Source: Bilabrum cf. latius (lineage: Eukaryota; Bigyra: Bicosoecida; Bigyra; Bicosoecida). Taken from it: 64,000 nucleotides of DNA. The notes under the pieces are model-generated. The model was not told the origin of the DNA, ran no database searches, and saw only the letters and a program-made list of their open reading frames with translations. Position 1 is the stretch's first letter. Every line of letters begins with the position of its first letter. Of the stretch, positions 12,252-24,801 are shown piece after piece. Both the position numbers and the translations under genes were made by a program. The DNA lies in assembly GCA_965178125.1 (NCBI GenBank), contig OZ237745.1:124001-188000 (forward strand), read 5' to 3'.

Positions 12252-14705
12252 ATGGCATCACGGCTACAGGTTGCGTCTTTGGAAGTCCGCAGGTCTGCTT
12301 CAATGGACGCAGCTGCCGCTTCCGAAACAGGCACAAGTTCTAGCAGTGACTGCGAGGATGACGCTTTGGTAAATCCAGGGCGCTATTGGGTCCAACGGCG
12401 CGTGAAGCTCATTCGGGATGTGGCGACACGATTCAAAGGCCGAGCGACCAGCTCAGCAGAGAATCAGAAGGGCGGCTCCCGCCGGAAAGGCCCCGGTCGC
12501 AACCCACACCCAGCCAGGGAACAGATTAACACCGGCATGATGACGGCCTTGCAGGCTGCCATTCCGTCGCAGCAGGACGATCTCCTCGCCGCGTCCGAGC
12601 GGCTGCCCGGCGTGGCCCGGGCGTGTGAGCGGCTGCTCATGGCAGAGAGGGCCAGCGGGCGACCAACGCTGGGCTGGGCCCCCGGGGTGGAGGACGGGCC
12701 GGGGATCGGGAGGGGGCTGGGCTCCAGGGGCATTCGCGCTGCAGTGGAGGCGCAGAGGGTCGCGGTGGAAGCGGCAGGTGCTGCAGTGCGGGAGAACAGG
12801 GCGATCGGGCAGAGGGTCGTCGGGGCTGCTCTGGGGGAGGGATCCGCGTGGGACCAGCGGTGCGCAGACGCAGTGCTTGCTTTGCTGCGGGGTGCAGATA
12901 GTCGTTGTGGTAGCGGTCTGGCAAGTAGTCACGGCGATAGTGAGGATGATGATGGTGGCGCCTCTGCCGGGGAGGACGGGCTTGGCGCTTCGTCCCGAGG
13001 CAGCAGACCGGGCGGTGGTAGAAGTGCCCGGCGAGCGCGGCAGGTAGGGTATGCCGTGCCAGAGCATGCGCAAGCCGTCCGAGGAAGTGGCACCGTTAGT
13101 AGAGCAGCGCGCGGGAATGTACGGCAAAGGCGCTTTCGTCAAGATGCTTCGGCCTCGGCAGCAGTCGATGCGCACCGCGCGACAACACCGAGCGCACAGA
13201 CAGCAGCAGCACCTCCTCGCAGCAGTAGCAGCAGCAGCAGCAGCCAGGTTGCACACCCCAGCGCTGGTCGCGCGCAGGGAAGCACCCAATAGTCATCGAC
13301 CGCTGCAACCATCGCTCCCATCCCGCAGCTGCCCCCGCCCGCCCGCTCCCTGCCAGGCCCCCTAGTGGCGGCCAGCGGCGGCGAAGTGATTGTCGAGCTA
13401 GAGGCGTGGGTGCCTGGGGGGAAACGCGGCACTGGGAGGCAGCGGATCGTGGCCTTGGGGAGCAGCTCCATCGGGGCTATTCTGGGTGCATTGCATTGCA
13501 GCACCCTCAGCAAGCAGGCTGTGCTCTCTGCGTGCCTGCGGGGGGACGGGGCTGCAGCTTTGGGACTCGGTGGGTCGATGCTTGGGGAAGGGAGCATGGC
13601 GGGATGCAGCGCATCGTTCTGGGGTGCTCGCAGCACACTTGAGAGCATGAAGGTGGGCGGCGAGGAGAGCAGTGGCCCAAGGGCAATCGGCGATGCACGG
13701 CTCGGCGAGCTCAGCTAGGCCCTGCAGAAGGGCGTGCAGTGGGCCCTGGGCGCTGAGGGCACCAAGCAGCTGGTCGATGGCGATGGTGATGGCAATGGCG
13801 ATGGCGATGGCGATGGCGGGGGCGGGGGCAGGGGCGCGTGCACCGCTGCCAGCGACTGGGTGATGGTTGTGGAAGGCGTCTGCTTCGGTGAGTCGAGACG
13901 GTCTGCACGAGCCGCGTCAAGCTCCGGCCCGCAGGTGGTTGACCTTTGGCCACCCGGACATGGGACCAACGATGGAGATCCCGCAGCGGATAAAAACGAA
14001 CAGGGGGGCCAAGAGGCCTCTCCTCGAGGTGGCAGTGAAGAGGTCTCCAGCCCGCATCGAGGGTCGAACGGCGGGCCAGGTCTGGCGAGCCAGGCCGCGG
14101 TCGGGCACCAGGACGAGGTCTTGGCGTTCCATGAGGCCGGGTGGAGCTGCCCAGTGCCCCAGGGAGCAGGGGGCCTGATCCGATCCCAGAAAGGCACGCG
14201 CACCGCGCTACGGGAGCTGTCTGTGGTGCCGGGCAAGGCCTACGTGGCAGAGCACGCCGGGGGCAGCTGTGTGCACTGCATTGCAGTTGTGGACGTGCGG
14301 GCCGTGTCCTCGTGTGATCCCCAGTGGCAGTGCGAGTACCCTTTCGTGAGGGCCCGGTGGAGGGACCACAACCCGCCCTCGCGATCCAGGGAGGCCCTCT
14401 CCGCCCGCCCTCAGGGGATGGCGAACCACGGGGGGAAGTGTTCCTTGGGCGGATCGTGCCCGCGGCCTGCGTGCCTGGCTGTCGTGAGCGAGTGGGGCAA
14501 GGAGGCCAGGCTGTGCTGCGCGCGCTGCTGGCTGCAGGGCAGGAGCTCCCCGCGAAAGGGGGATGAATCTTTGGATGGGGCCAGCTCCGGGGCGGCGGAG
14601 TCGCCAGAGGAGTTGTCATTGTGTGACGAGTGGGGGAAGGGTTCCATGGTGCTGCCGCTGTCGGCAGGTCTTCTGCAAGGTTCGGACGCGCGATTGCACT
14701 GCTGA
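12252..14705 (+). CDS. Unrecognised 817-residue protein with a Cys-rich C-terminal region
   Basis: Single continuous frame from ATG at 12252 to TGA, with TAG at 13290 and 13716 as the only interruptions. The N-terminal 350 residues are Ser/Ala/Gly/Arg-rich with basic stretches, a disordered nuclear-type composition. The middle has a compact section (GGEVIVELEAWVPGGKRG, then RQRIVALGSSSIGAILGAL). A (GD)n run encoded by a GATGGC microsatellite lies near residues 507-524. Residues about 670-760 hold a cluster of Cys and His (SCVHCIAVVD, CDPQWQCEYPF, CSLGGSCPRPAC, CCARCW), which suggests metal binding. I do not recognise a family. A DNA- or chromatin-binding role would be a guess. Confidence 0.75.
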
Positions 14706-15284
14706 TCGTCTGAATGCAAGATAAATACAACGTTCGATGCAAGTAGAAGAACGTAAACAGCCAAGCCTCTCCGATTCTCTGGCTAACAAGCATCAGAGGG
14801 GACGGATACCGGGCTCAGCTGCCGTATCGCCGAGTCCATTTTGTAGATTGCCGCTCATGCCAGTGGATGGCATTGCTTGATCTCGTGCGACCGTTAGCCA
14901 CGCATTGTCCGGACCCTCTTCTGCCAATGGTGCTGTGACGCTCTCTCTGCAAGATTGTAGGTCCCAGGCGGACACTAGAGGCGCTCACGAAGCCCCCATG
15001 GCTGTGGCTGTCTGGGTGCAACATACTGGCAAACAGCATGTACTGTATCTTCGCTGCCAGTGTCGTGCATCGAGAGCCATCGCCGGCTAGCTCCGACAGG
15101 CACTCAGCACAGCTCCTGGAGCAGCTCGGAAGCCCAAATACTGAATCAGCCAGCAAACCCTACGACGCTTATGAGGCAACAGCAATGTGGACTAATAGCG
15201 AGCTGCCAATCTACGACGGGCACTAATTCGCAATCAAATTGCCGGGCTTGATTTGAGCTATGTTCATGGCCAGACCACCTACAA
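14706..15284. other. Convergent intergenic region
   Basis: About 580 bp between the TGA of the 12252 gene and the TAA of EAF6. It contains only short frames without family resemblance on either strand. I see nothing that I can support as a gene. Confidence 0.5.
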
Positions 15285-15812
15285 TTAGGTTGATACTCTT
15301 GCCTTCTTTTCGTCTGGATCTAGCGGTGATGAACCATTCTTGCTGCCAGCACCCGTGCCGCTGCCGCTATCCTATTCAGAGCTGGCGCTCTCCTCCCGTT
15401 CTCGCTTCATTCCCAAGGCCTGTATCGACTGCTACCCAGGCTTGGCAATCGAATTACTTGCTGGTGAAGTTGGTCCTACATGCTTCGCACCCTCGGTGTG
15501 CAGAGGCCCCACGAGCTGAGATTCTGCCGCTCGCTGGCTAGCCGCCTTGGATGAGTGCACTGGAGAAGTGCTGCTACTGGTGGAAAATATTCTTTTGCTA
15601 ATTGATACTGAGCCAGTACTGCCTAATTTGGCTGATTTTGTCGAAATAATACCGCGAATCGCACTTGAATAGCCTTCCAAAGTCGAGACGGGTGTGGCCC
15701 CTCCAACTGATGCCAGTAGCGACGATTCGAAGCGGAATATCCGCTGCTCAACGCGATGCAGCTCCGTCAAAATGTCTGAACTTATCTAGATCCTGTCGTT
15801 CTCGCTGCACAT
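15285..15812 (-). CDS. EAF6: EAF6/MEAF6-like subunit of NuA4/MOZ histone acetyltransferase complexes
   Basis: Single exon from ATG 15812 to TAA 15287-15285, 175 residues. The NuA4/Eaf6 domain is clear: LTELHRVEQRIFRFESS (the family has ERQIYAFEGSY), then LEGYSSAIRGI (family GNIIRGWDRYL) and SISKRIFSTSSSTSP (family ERLFSKSSVTS). The C-terminal half is Ser/Gly-rich with a KREREE stretch. Three TAG codons lie in frame (15788-15786, 15434-15432, 15374-15372). The gene ends in TAA, direct evidence that UAA still terminates here. It is divergent from the ankyrin gene at 15926, 113 bp away. Confidence 0.85.
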
Positions 15813-15925
15813 GGCCAGGTTTGCAAATATTGAAATGCCGCAGGCGCGGTGAGGCATCATAAGGCAAGCCGCTGAATAGATCGGATCCGCTGAGTCTCGC
15901 CAGTAAACCACTCTCCCGAGATAAT
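15813..15925. promoter_or_regulatory. 113-bp divergent promoter region
   Basis: This is the entire space between the start codons of EAF6 (minus) and the ankyrin-like gene (plus). Both 5' UTRs and both promoters must fit here unless they overlap the genes. No recognisable motif was seen. Confidence 0.35.
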
Positions 15926-17114
15926 ATGGCAGAAAAACACACCGAGGAGACGATACGGTCGCTGGTCCACATGATTAAGGATGGTGATGCTGCCGGTCTC
16001 GCCGCTGCACTCGAGGATCCCAGCACGCAAGCGTTGCTGTTCAAGCGAGAGCCTGATCGAAAGGTTGTCACGTTCGACTACCGGACCATTTTTCGTGGAC
16101 ATTCTCCAATTAATCTTGCTTGCAAGTTCACGTAGCCTGAGTGTCTACGGCTCATGCTGGAGTGCCCGGGACTCCCGCAAGATGGGGAGGACCGCAGCAG
16201 GGTAAGGTAGAGCCCGTTCTTAACCCGAAAGCAGCTCACCACTGCCCCTTTTGAATCCATGCTCAAAGTATCTACAATGTGCAATTTCCATCTCGTAGGA
16301 GCTGTATGACAGCCTCGGATCGGCCTGTTTCTTGCGCCAGGACCGGTGCTAGCCGATTTTGAGAACGGTGCACCCTCACTTGACGACCGCAGACTGTGCT
16401 GTAATTTTGGCCACAGCCGTAGATAATTTGGAGCTAGGCGTACTGATGACAACCCTCGAGCGCGCAGCTTCTATTCGTGAGTCTGTATTGCACGTGCCGG
16501 CGAAGGCTCTTGACGTTGATGATGGCAAAGGCGAGCACGACGACAAGCGCGTCAGCCTCCTGGAGAGGCTCACGTCCCTGAGACCAACCGCTGTTGTAAG
16601 TATCGGTAGAGGAAGAACCAAGAAGACAGCTGAAGGGATCCAAGCAAAACGAACGATGAAGGCTCTAAAGAGGGCGGGGCAAGCCTGCGCGACATGCGAT
16701 GGAGGCGCGGGGCTGCTGCACGGGCTGCTGGCTTCCAGCGAGCGAGTGCAAGAGGTACTATCAGGGTTGGATAAAAGTTGGATGCTGCCAGGAACAGGAA
16801 AAAGGGTGGATCTGGTCCGATGGAGGAGGGCAGTGGAGGCCAAGAGGGACGCTGGGATGGTGTTCCAGGCGGCCAGGGAGGGCCGTCCGTTGGAGCTGGC
16901 CAGGAGGCTGAGGCTGGGTGCATTGGCGGGAGGGTTGGAAGAGACCGGTGAGGTTGGTGACACGAGGAAGAAGCCTGTGGAGGCAGCCAGGCTCGGTGGG
17001 CATGACGAGTGCGTGGGGCTGCTGGAGGAGGCCGCTGAGGCGGAGCGCGTGCGTGCTGGCAGGAGGTAGCGCTGGTTTGCGTACTTGGACAAACATGCAG
17101 ATGAAGGCCTTTGA
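15926..17114 (+). CDS. Ankyrin-repeat-like protein with the window's shared C-terminal module
   Basis: Two exons: 15926-16201 and 16299-17114 (GTAAGG donor, CGTAG acceptor, both exons whole codons), 363 aa, TGA stop. Exon 1 has an ankyrin-like repeat: GHSPINLACKFTxPECLRLML. Exon 2 has VHPHLTTADCAVILATAVDN and a C-terminal part EAKRDAGMVFQAAREGRPLELA...PVEAARLGGHDECVGLLEEA that again reads as ankyrin helices. TAG codons at 16133, 16350 and 17067 are in frame. The C-terminal part is clearly homologous to the tails of the proteins at 46336-49149 and 51544-52329, where a UAG aligns with a Glu here. Ankyrin proteins are protein-binding scaffolds; the partner is unknown. Confidence 0.8.
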
Positions 17115-17276
17115 AGAAGCAGACAACAACGAGTAGCATTAAGGCTAATCAGATCACGACGGACAACCCACGGGAAAGAAAGCCAACTGCCAGTGGGCGG
17201 GGGCAGCCACTGGCAGCGATTTGATCTCCTTCTCTAGCACATCGGGGAACCTGTCAGATTCCACTTTCTCGTCAGA

Positions 17277-18559
17277 ATGCTGTCCATCTCGGATAAGCAG
17301 TTCGCTCAGATCAAAGCTGATATTATACAAAAGCTGGTGGAGGGTGATCGTAGCCCCAAAGGGTCTGTAGATGCCCCAGTGCGAGGATTGGTTCGAGCCA
17401 TCAATTGTCACCCCAATCTTGTGACGTTGTCCAGTTGCTCTGGGCGAATCAGCCTGTATGCTACCGCCCTTGGGCCAGAAGTTCCATCATTAAAGGGCTC
17501 CGGGGGTTGGTTGCTCGCTGCCCACAGAGAGGTCGCAGCCAAGGAGTGTTTCGAGCTCGTTCAATCGGTTGTTGGCACGGCTGACGTGGTGCTCTTCAAG
17601 CATGAAACGATGATCCTGCACATTCTGTGTAAGACTGTCGAGGAGGCTCGGCGCATGCACGCTGTTTCGATCGACTCATCATTCAGGGAGAGTGGCATCG
17701 TGCTGGGGAGGCGAGGCCCCGTTGTGCAGGTGCGAACAACGTCCAGCTTGATGGAAGTCCCGCTAATTATCCGTGGCACCCCCGTGCTCGAGTGCCTGCG
17801 CCGCTCGGAGCAGCGCGGTGCAAGCGCAGCAACTATGGTCCCCGAAGCGTTCGAGCTGCTCGTGCAGGACGCGAACGCTCGGTTCCGACGCAACCGCGAG
17901 CGCACGGCGCGGTTCTTTGACGCGTTCGTCACAGCGTTCGGGCACGCGTGCGGCGCCCATGCCTTGCCCAGGACCCCCGACGACGACAGCACCGGGGGCG
18001 TCTCGGGCCGCGCAACGACAGGTGCAGTCGGGGAAAGAGTCGCAGACGCGCGCCGAGGCGGAGACGTGACGGGCGCCAAGCGCAGGGGCTGGGAGCTTGG
18101 AGGAACGATGGAAAAAGAAGCAGAAGGAGAACTTGAAAGAGGAGGAGGACCGGGCGAAGTAGTGCCATCCACGCAGCCAATTTCTGGCGCTGCCGGGGGA
18201 GTGGGGACACCTTCCCGAGCACAAGGTACCGGCGCGAGTGCCGTGCGCCAGCTGCGGAACCGGTATCGGCGGCCCCTCTCCATGGGCTGGCGCCCGCTAC
18301 CGCTGGCAGGACCCGACGGCAGACGGCCCCGCGAGCCACCCGCCCCCACCGCCTCGATCGCCCCATCGGCTGGCAGGCGCGACAGGTCAGTGGCCCTGGG
18401 CCTCTCTGACAAGAGCCCGGGGCACGTGCCCTCACTCCCCGTTGCATCCAGGAACAGAGACAAGGGACTCGGCGTGCTGCGGTGGGGGGCCGGCGGATGC
18501 AAGCTGCACCTGCCTCTACTGCGTGCGAGCACTTCTTCTTCTGCTGCTGCTGCTGCTGG

Positions 18560-18594
<35 letters not shown>

Positions 18595-21500
18595 CTTCTG
18601 GGGGCACTGCGTTGCCTGCCTGTGAAGATGCTCTCGTGATGGCGTGCGGGTTCGGTAACGGACCGAGCACGGAGAGCGCCTCCAGCTCCAAGTCTGCTGG
18701 GCATGCGCAGGCGCAGCAGCGGCTGGGGGATGTGGTGGTGCTGCTGCCGCGGCTGGGAGCAGTGCTGCCGTCATCGTCATCGCAGCGGGGAGGACACGAG
18801 GGACGAGGACCCGCCGGGTCAGGTGGATCGCCTGGTAGTGGTAGTGGTAGTGGTAGTGGTAGTGGTAGTGCTGCGCCCTTGGCACGACAGGGGTGCTCTC
18901 TGGTGCCCTGGGGATAGGTGCATGGCACTGCACTGCTATTCGGAGGGAGGGCTGGCCCGGACAAACCTATGGCCGACGCTTGGATGCTATCAGTTGCAAT
19001 GGAGGAGGAGGTTGGTATCACGCTCTCACATCGCCCTCGGCATGCTTGGACTCGGGTCACGCTTGAAGGTGCAGGAGACGGCAAGCTTCCCGCCCCACGA
19101 TGGGCCTCCTCGCTGTGTGCCGTCCCTGTGACGAGTGCGATACTACGAGCGGCCGGCCTGGATCTCCCTGAAAAGCAGCGTGGTGCCGATGGGTCGCAGG
19201 CTGAGGCAGGTCGCGGCGCGGCTGCCTGGGTGCTGTTCGGGGGGAGGGACCGAGAGAGGGCCATGCGGGACACATGGGTGCTCGTCTGCTCCGGTACAGC
19301 AGGCAAAGGCGCTCGAGATGCGCCGCTTCCGGATGTCACCGTGCGAGCCGTGTGCATCAGCGATGGAAAGTCTCCGTGCGACAGCGCAAGGGAGGGCCCG
19401 GATGCGAGGTACGGCCACGCGTCGTGTAGTGTCGGCGCTGTTGCAGGGCCCGCGTCAGGGCAGCAGGATTCGGTGCCTAGTCAGGCCGTGGTCCTCATCC
19501 AAGGCGGACACGGCCCTCCGGTGTCCGGGCCAATCGGCCGGGACGCTAGATCTAGTCCTGGTGCGTCCCCGGTTGCATCGCACGGCAGCGGCAGGATGCT
19601 CGGAGACATGTGGATGTTCGACCCTTGTTCCCTGGAGTGGTCCCCGTTGTTCCCCGAGAGAGCCAAGACCCCCGTCAGAATCGCTGCGGCCGAGGGCAGG
19701 GAGCTGGCTCCTCTCGCCGCGTGCATCTCGCACTCCATGGCCTGGGTGCCACCGGGGCCGACCACGGCCCCGAAGGGGAAGGGGAAAGGAAAAGGTGCGG
19801 CAGGCGGCAGCAAGAGACAGGCAGTCAGCCAAGTGGTAGACTTGGGGCACGTGGTCATCACTGGGGGTGTGTTCAGAGATCCGGAACAGGCTGGCACGCG
19901 GGTGCTGCAGCTGGGGAGGGGCGAGGAAGGCGAGGTTTTGGCCGTGGCGGCACCCCTCAAGTCTTCGGACAACTTTGGCAGCGGAGCGGGCGGCGGTCTG
20001 TTGGTGAGGGGGTGCGCCGCGAGTTTCCCAGCCGTGCTCGTGAATGGACTTGCGGGATCTGGTGCAGCGGCAGCCAAAGGTGGCATGCTTGCTTCTGCTA
20101 TCGTCTCCGCGGGAGGGGGTGCGCAGTGCTTTGGGTTTGGTCAGCGGATGCAGAGTCCTAGATGTCTGAGGCTGGACCAGCTGCGCATTGCGCGAGGCAG
20201 CGGCAGCAGTAGCGGGGACTCACCCGGGGAACCTGGTCCTGCGGTACGGTGGATCGGACAGCCTGGCAGCAGCAGTGCTGCAAGCATGGATGGAAATGCA
20301 AGCTAGCGAAGCACTTTAACCGGCGTTCAAGGCCCGCTACTTGTTGGTGCACACGTCGCATTGGTGCCTGTGTGGGCCGGGGGCTACCTCAGGAGTGCCA
20401 TTGAGCTCATCTCGACAAGGGACGGCGGTCACGATTCTGCGGGCGGAGCTGCGAGCAAGGCACCCAAGGTCGTGCTCTTGCCCTCGGAGCAGATGCAAGC
20501 GGACCCAGAGACACCGTTTGTGGTGCGTCATGCGCGTGGGAAAGGGCGGGACGTGAGCGTGGTGCAGCCCTCTGGGAATGCCACCGTGGTCTCGCAGGCT
20601 GAGGAGGCAGGTGCACGGGAGAGTGGTGGCGCCCTTGACGATACCTTGGGTACAGATGGCTCGAGTATCACGTAGAGCTGGATGGCAGCATCACTACCAT
20701 TGGGTGGTGCGCTGGGTGGGGGTAGCACAGGCACTGGTACTAGTACTTTTCAGGCACTGGGAGATGGCGTGCGGTAGGCACAGTTGGAGGCAATCGAGCA
20801 CTAGCTCAGAAAGGCAACAAGGGCGCATGCGGCCCGAGCTGCGAAGCGGGCAAGCGGCGACATCTCTTCAGAGGCCTTGCCGGCGGCGCGCTCCTTCCGG
20901 CCCGTCCCTCTGGTTGTGGGCACAGTGACATCCCATGCTCCGGTTGCTGCATCTGCCGGTCGATCCAGCGATGGACCTTCCAGCGGTGCCGGTGGTGCCA
21001 ATGATTTGAGTGCCCAGTCACGCACCGGGACTGAAAGCAGTCATCTCTAGACAGCAGCGGCAGGTGCAGGTGCAGGCGCTGGTGCAATCACCACGATTGC
21101 ATCCCAGCCCAGGCCCAAGAGAGTGCAGGGTCGACCCATCGACCGGCTGCGGGCAGGGCTCGGCGAATTTCTGGTCGCCGCTGGCGTCCCTGCGGGCAGC
21201 GAGATGCACACTGCACTCATGACAGATGCACCCGCTAAGGTGGAGATGCTTGCAGGTGTTGCGATCGTTCCCTCGGGCAGCATGCGCAGCACCCTGTGGC
21301 TCGAGCTGGAGCAAGACGGCTCCTCCGCTGCCACCAAGGACGGTGCTAGGGACGGTGCTGGCTCCGCTGCGGCAGGGGCCGATGACACCGCCAGCACCAG
21401 CCGGGGCAGTCCGGCAGGCAGCCGCGCCTGGGCTGCTGTGGCTCGCTCGCTCGGTGTGACGAGAGTGCTGCGGAAAGCGGAGATAGACTCGGGCCCCACC

Positions 21501-22187
21501 CGCTCCTCGAGGGCTCGGCTGGTGGCAGACCTGGCCAAAGAGGGCCCGTGGGTGGAGGTCAGGGAACACGGGGCCAGGTATGCACTGGACGTGGAGCGGG
21601 TGATGTTCTCCAGGGGTAACGTCAACGAGAGGGCGAGGGCTGGTGGATTTGCCGCGAGCGGCGAGACGGTGGTGGACATGTTCGCCGGGATTGGTTATTT
21701 CACCATCCCGCTGGCCATGAAGGGAGGCCCCTCCAGGGTGGTAGCCTGCGACTGGAACCCCGACGCCGTGGAATGCCTGCGGAGGAATGTGGCCCTCAAC
21801 AAGGTGGGCGGGATCGTGGAGGTGCGGGAGGGCGACAACAGGGAGCAGCTCAAGGACATGAGGGGCAGGGCGGACCGGGTCCTCCTCGGGCTGATCCCCT
21901 CGTCTGAGAGGGGCTGGCCCACCGCTGTGGGGCTGCTCAAGGATCGAGGGGGGCTCCTGCACGTGCACGGTAATGCGAGCGAGAGCGACCTGCCGCCCGT
22001 GTCTCGGGCCTGGGAGGAAGCAGTGGTGTCCTCGATCGACGCGATGGCCCGGGAGCAGGGGCGGCCATGGGCCGGGCAGGTGCAGGCGGTACATCTGAGC
22101 AAGGTGAAAACGTACGCGCCGCGAGTGATACATTGCGTGCTGGACGTGCAGTGCGGAGGAGAGCGTGAAAGGGGTGCATCTGACTGA
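17277..22187 (+). CDS. TYW2/TYW3: Fused wybutosine-synthesis enzyme TYW3-Kelch-TYW2 of tRNA-Phe
   Basis: One frame of 1,637 codons with six TAG codons (18915, 20304, 20673, 20775, 20802, 21048) and a TGA stop. Residues 1-215 are a TYW3 methyltransferase domain with the conserved SSCSGRISLY motif and the later FKHETMILHILC. Residues about 540-1010 are Kelch propeller repeats (GTALLFGGRAG, AAWVLFGGRDRERAMRDTWVL, GHVVITGGV). Residues about 1280-1636 are the TYW2 aminocarboxypropyltransferase, with RPIDRLRAGLGEFL, the SAM-binding DMFAGIGYFTIPLAMKGG and VACDWNPDAVECLRRN. Together these modify G37 of tRNA-Phe in the cytoplasm. The same domain order is known from land plants. It is much longer than the plant protein because of low-complexity linkers, including a poly-Ala run from a CTG-type repeat (about 18536-18600) and a GTAGTG repeat (about 18835-18870). 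Confidence 0.92.
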
Positions 22188-22413
22188 CGAAAGTATGGCT
22201 GGCAAGTTGATCTGACTACTTCCGCACCGGCCAGACGTGGCTGGATCATGTGGTGAGGGTGCACCACACTGTGGCATCACCAATTGGTTCCGATTCTTGA
22301 ATCAAAAATCTTGATTCAACCCCACACAGGGCCTTTCTGTTGATACGGACAATTGTTTGGAGTACATTTGAATCGCTGCACTTGCGCCTGCTTGCGCCAT
22401 CATTTGCGCCCGA

Positions 22414-24801
22414 ATGTCAGCTAAAGACCCTGCTTCAGGGCCACGCTTGCTGTAGCTAGGTGCGCTGCCCTCTGGTGCCGTTCTAGATCAAGCCGCTGAG
22501 CCGCCGCCCGCTCAATCTAAAGACACATAGCTTGGCTCACGTGATATCTTCCAAGAATCCGAGGTGTCACCTGCACGTGGCTTCCACGGAAACGTTGAAT
22601 CGGCTGGTGGACCCAGTGTATCGGAAGCTGACTGCGGGACTGCTACAGAAACAGGAGAACCTCAAACTGCGACATTTCCTGATTGGAATGACCTACGTAA
22701 GCTTTTCGTTGCCCTGAAAACCCCTGGTGCAACCAATTTTCGGCGCGTTCTCGACGAAACCCGAGCCGTCTGTGGCCGACTTGGAGCAGAAAGACCAGAG
22801 GAGCTGATGGTGATGATGAAGCACTTACTAGACGGCACGGAGTGTGTTTTACTGGAATTATTGCCCGAAGAATTGCAAGCGTTGCTGCGGGAGACTTCCG
22901 AGAGGATCGGCACGTCTCTGTTCGCCGTCAAGGATCGGGAATCGATGGTGCTACGCTTGCTTGACACATCTGGAAAGCAAGAAATTGCTCTGTGTGGCAT
23001 CTCACAAGGGGGCTACTACCACAAGGAGCTGGCCGCATCCCTGCTCATACGGCCGATCCTTGAACGTGTGCTCGCCCTAATTGGCTCGAGCAACAATTCA
23101 ACGGCCGCGTGGGCGGCTGTGTGCATCGCCAACTTGTCCCGAGCTCTAGATTTTGACGACAGGTGCAACATCGTCCTAGACATGGGCTTTGTTCCCGCAC
23201 TTGTTGCTCTTCTCGAAGGCCGCTCGCACCGCTGCACCGTGTGGGCGTTGGTGGCCGCCGGCGCCGTGTGCCGCATGGAGGGGCAGGGGCCCAGAGCGAT
23301 CGTCAGCGCTGGGGCTGTGCCCAAGCTGGTGCGTCTTCTCGAGTCGGATCGTCCAGGGGAGGCACGCAACGCAGCCGTAACCCTAGCACAGCTCGCTGAA
23401 GTATCCAAGGAGTACAAATCCATGATCGTGCAAGCCGGCGCTATGCCTTTGCTGGTGCGCCTTCTGCCAAGAAGCGAAGAGAATCTTGCTCGTAACGTGA
23501 CCGCCACCATCCTGAGACTGTGCGTTGGTGATATTGGTGCCAAGCGTCTATTGCTCGCAGCAGGCGGGATCCCGTGGATCGCGTAGATGCTCTCTTCCAC
23601 GAAGAGACTGGGGGCCTTCGAGGCTGCGCAGATCTGCTCGACCATTGCAAACGGGTTCACAGAAGGGAAGCAGGCGATCATCGATGCAGGGGCAATCCCT
23701 CCGTTGGTGCAATTGCTGGCATCTAGCGAAGAGAACCTTGCATACTTTGCCGCAACAACCTTGGGCAGACTCGCGTGGCAGCACCCCGGGGGCTAGATGG
23801 AGGTGCTCACGACACCTGGCGCGCTGGCAGGACTCGTGAAGCTCGTGGAATCCGCCCCTAAGAATGAAGCAAACAAGGCTTGCCTCGCGCTCTAGAACTT
23901 GACCTTCAATTTACCGCTTGGTCGGGCAGCCGTTGCCGACACTGGAGGCATTCACGCCGTCTTGCATCGGTTGGGCACAGAGGGCGATCCGACAATAGAC
24001 TAGCGGACTGCCCTTCAGACCCTGACGCACATGCTCATTCAGTGCAAAGCCGCACGGGAAGCAGCACAGGATGCTAACGGTATGCCAGTGCTCGTGCGAT
24101 TGCTTCTGCCGGACAACAACAGGATCGGAGAACTAGCAGCGTCAGTCATAGGCCACGCCGTGCACATGCACGAGCCGTGTCAGCTGCAGGCCGTCGCGGC
24201 CGGTGCAGTCCTTGCCCTCGTGCGCCTGCTGGGTTCCTCCGATCGCCTCGAAGGGAAAATGGCTGCCACGTGCCTGGGCTAGATCGCATGTGACTGCTAG
24301 CCCGGCATTAAGGCGCTGCTGGAAGCAGGGGCGATCGGTCGGCTGGTGCCAATGCTGGCAAGCCTGCCGGATGGATGCGCATGCAGCGCTGCGGTGGCCC
24401 TGGGTCACGTGGCACACGAGAATCCTGCCGGCCGAGAGGCGGTGCTGGAGGCTGGGGCCGTGCCTGGCCTGGTGCGGATGATGCAGGAGGGGGATGGGGA
24501 GGATCGGAGGTGGGCAGCATTTGCGGTTGCCGAAATTGCCTTGAGGTTCGAGCGAGGGCAGGAAGCTCTGCACGCAACAGGTGCGGTGCCGGCAGTCTTG
24601 GTTCTGTTGTCAACTCCATGGCGCGAGCGCGTTCCCCTCGCAGAGTCAATGCACTGCCTAGCGATTCTGCTGGCTGGTTCTGATGTAGAGCGACTGCTTG
24701 GGGATGCTGGCGTCGCTGCGGTGCGGGAGGTGGCAGTAATGGGCGGTGCACCCGGTGCTGGAAAGATTGCAAACCAGATCCTGCGTCGTCTGGACAAATG
24801 A
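22414..24801 (+). CDS. Armadillo-repeat protein, 795 residues
   Basis: Single frame from ATG 22414 to TGA with eight TAG codons (22453, 22528, 23584, 23794, 23893, 24001, 24280, 24298). From residue about 200 onward it is a tandem array of armadillo repeats of the plant/vacuolar type, for example GAVPKLVRLLESDRPGEARN, GAMPLLVRLL, GAIPPLVQLLASSEENLA, GALAGLVKLV and GAIGRLVPMLASL. TAGs occur at helix positions where this repeat often has Gln: GGIPWIAxMLSS, CLALxNLTF, CLGxIACDCxPG. The N-terminal 200 residues are a helical domain that I do not recognise. Presumably a protein-interaction scaffold; the partner is not deducible. Confidence 0.88.
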
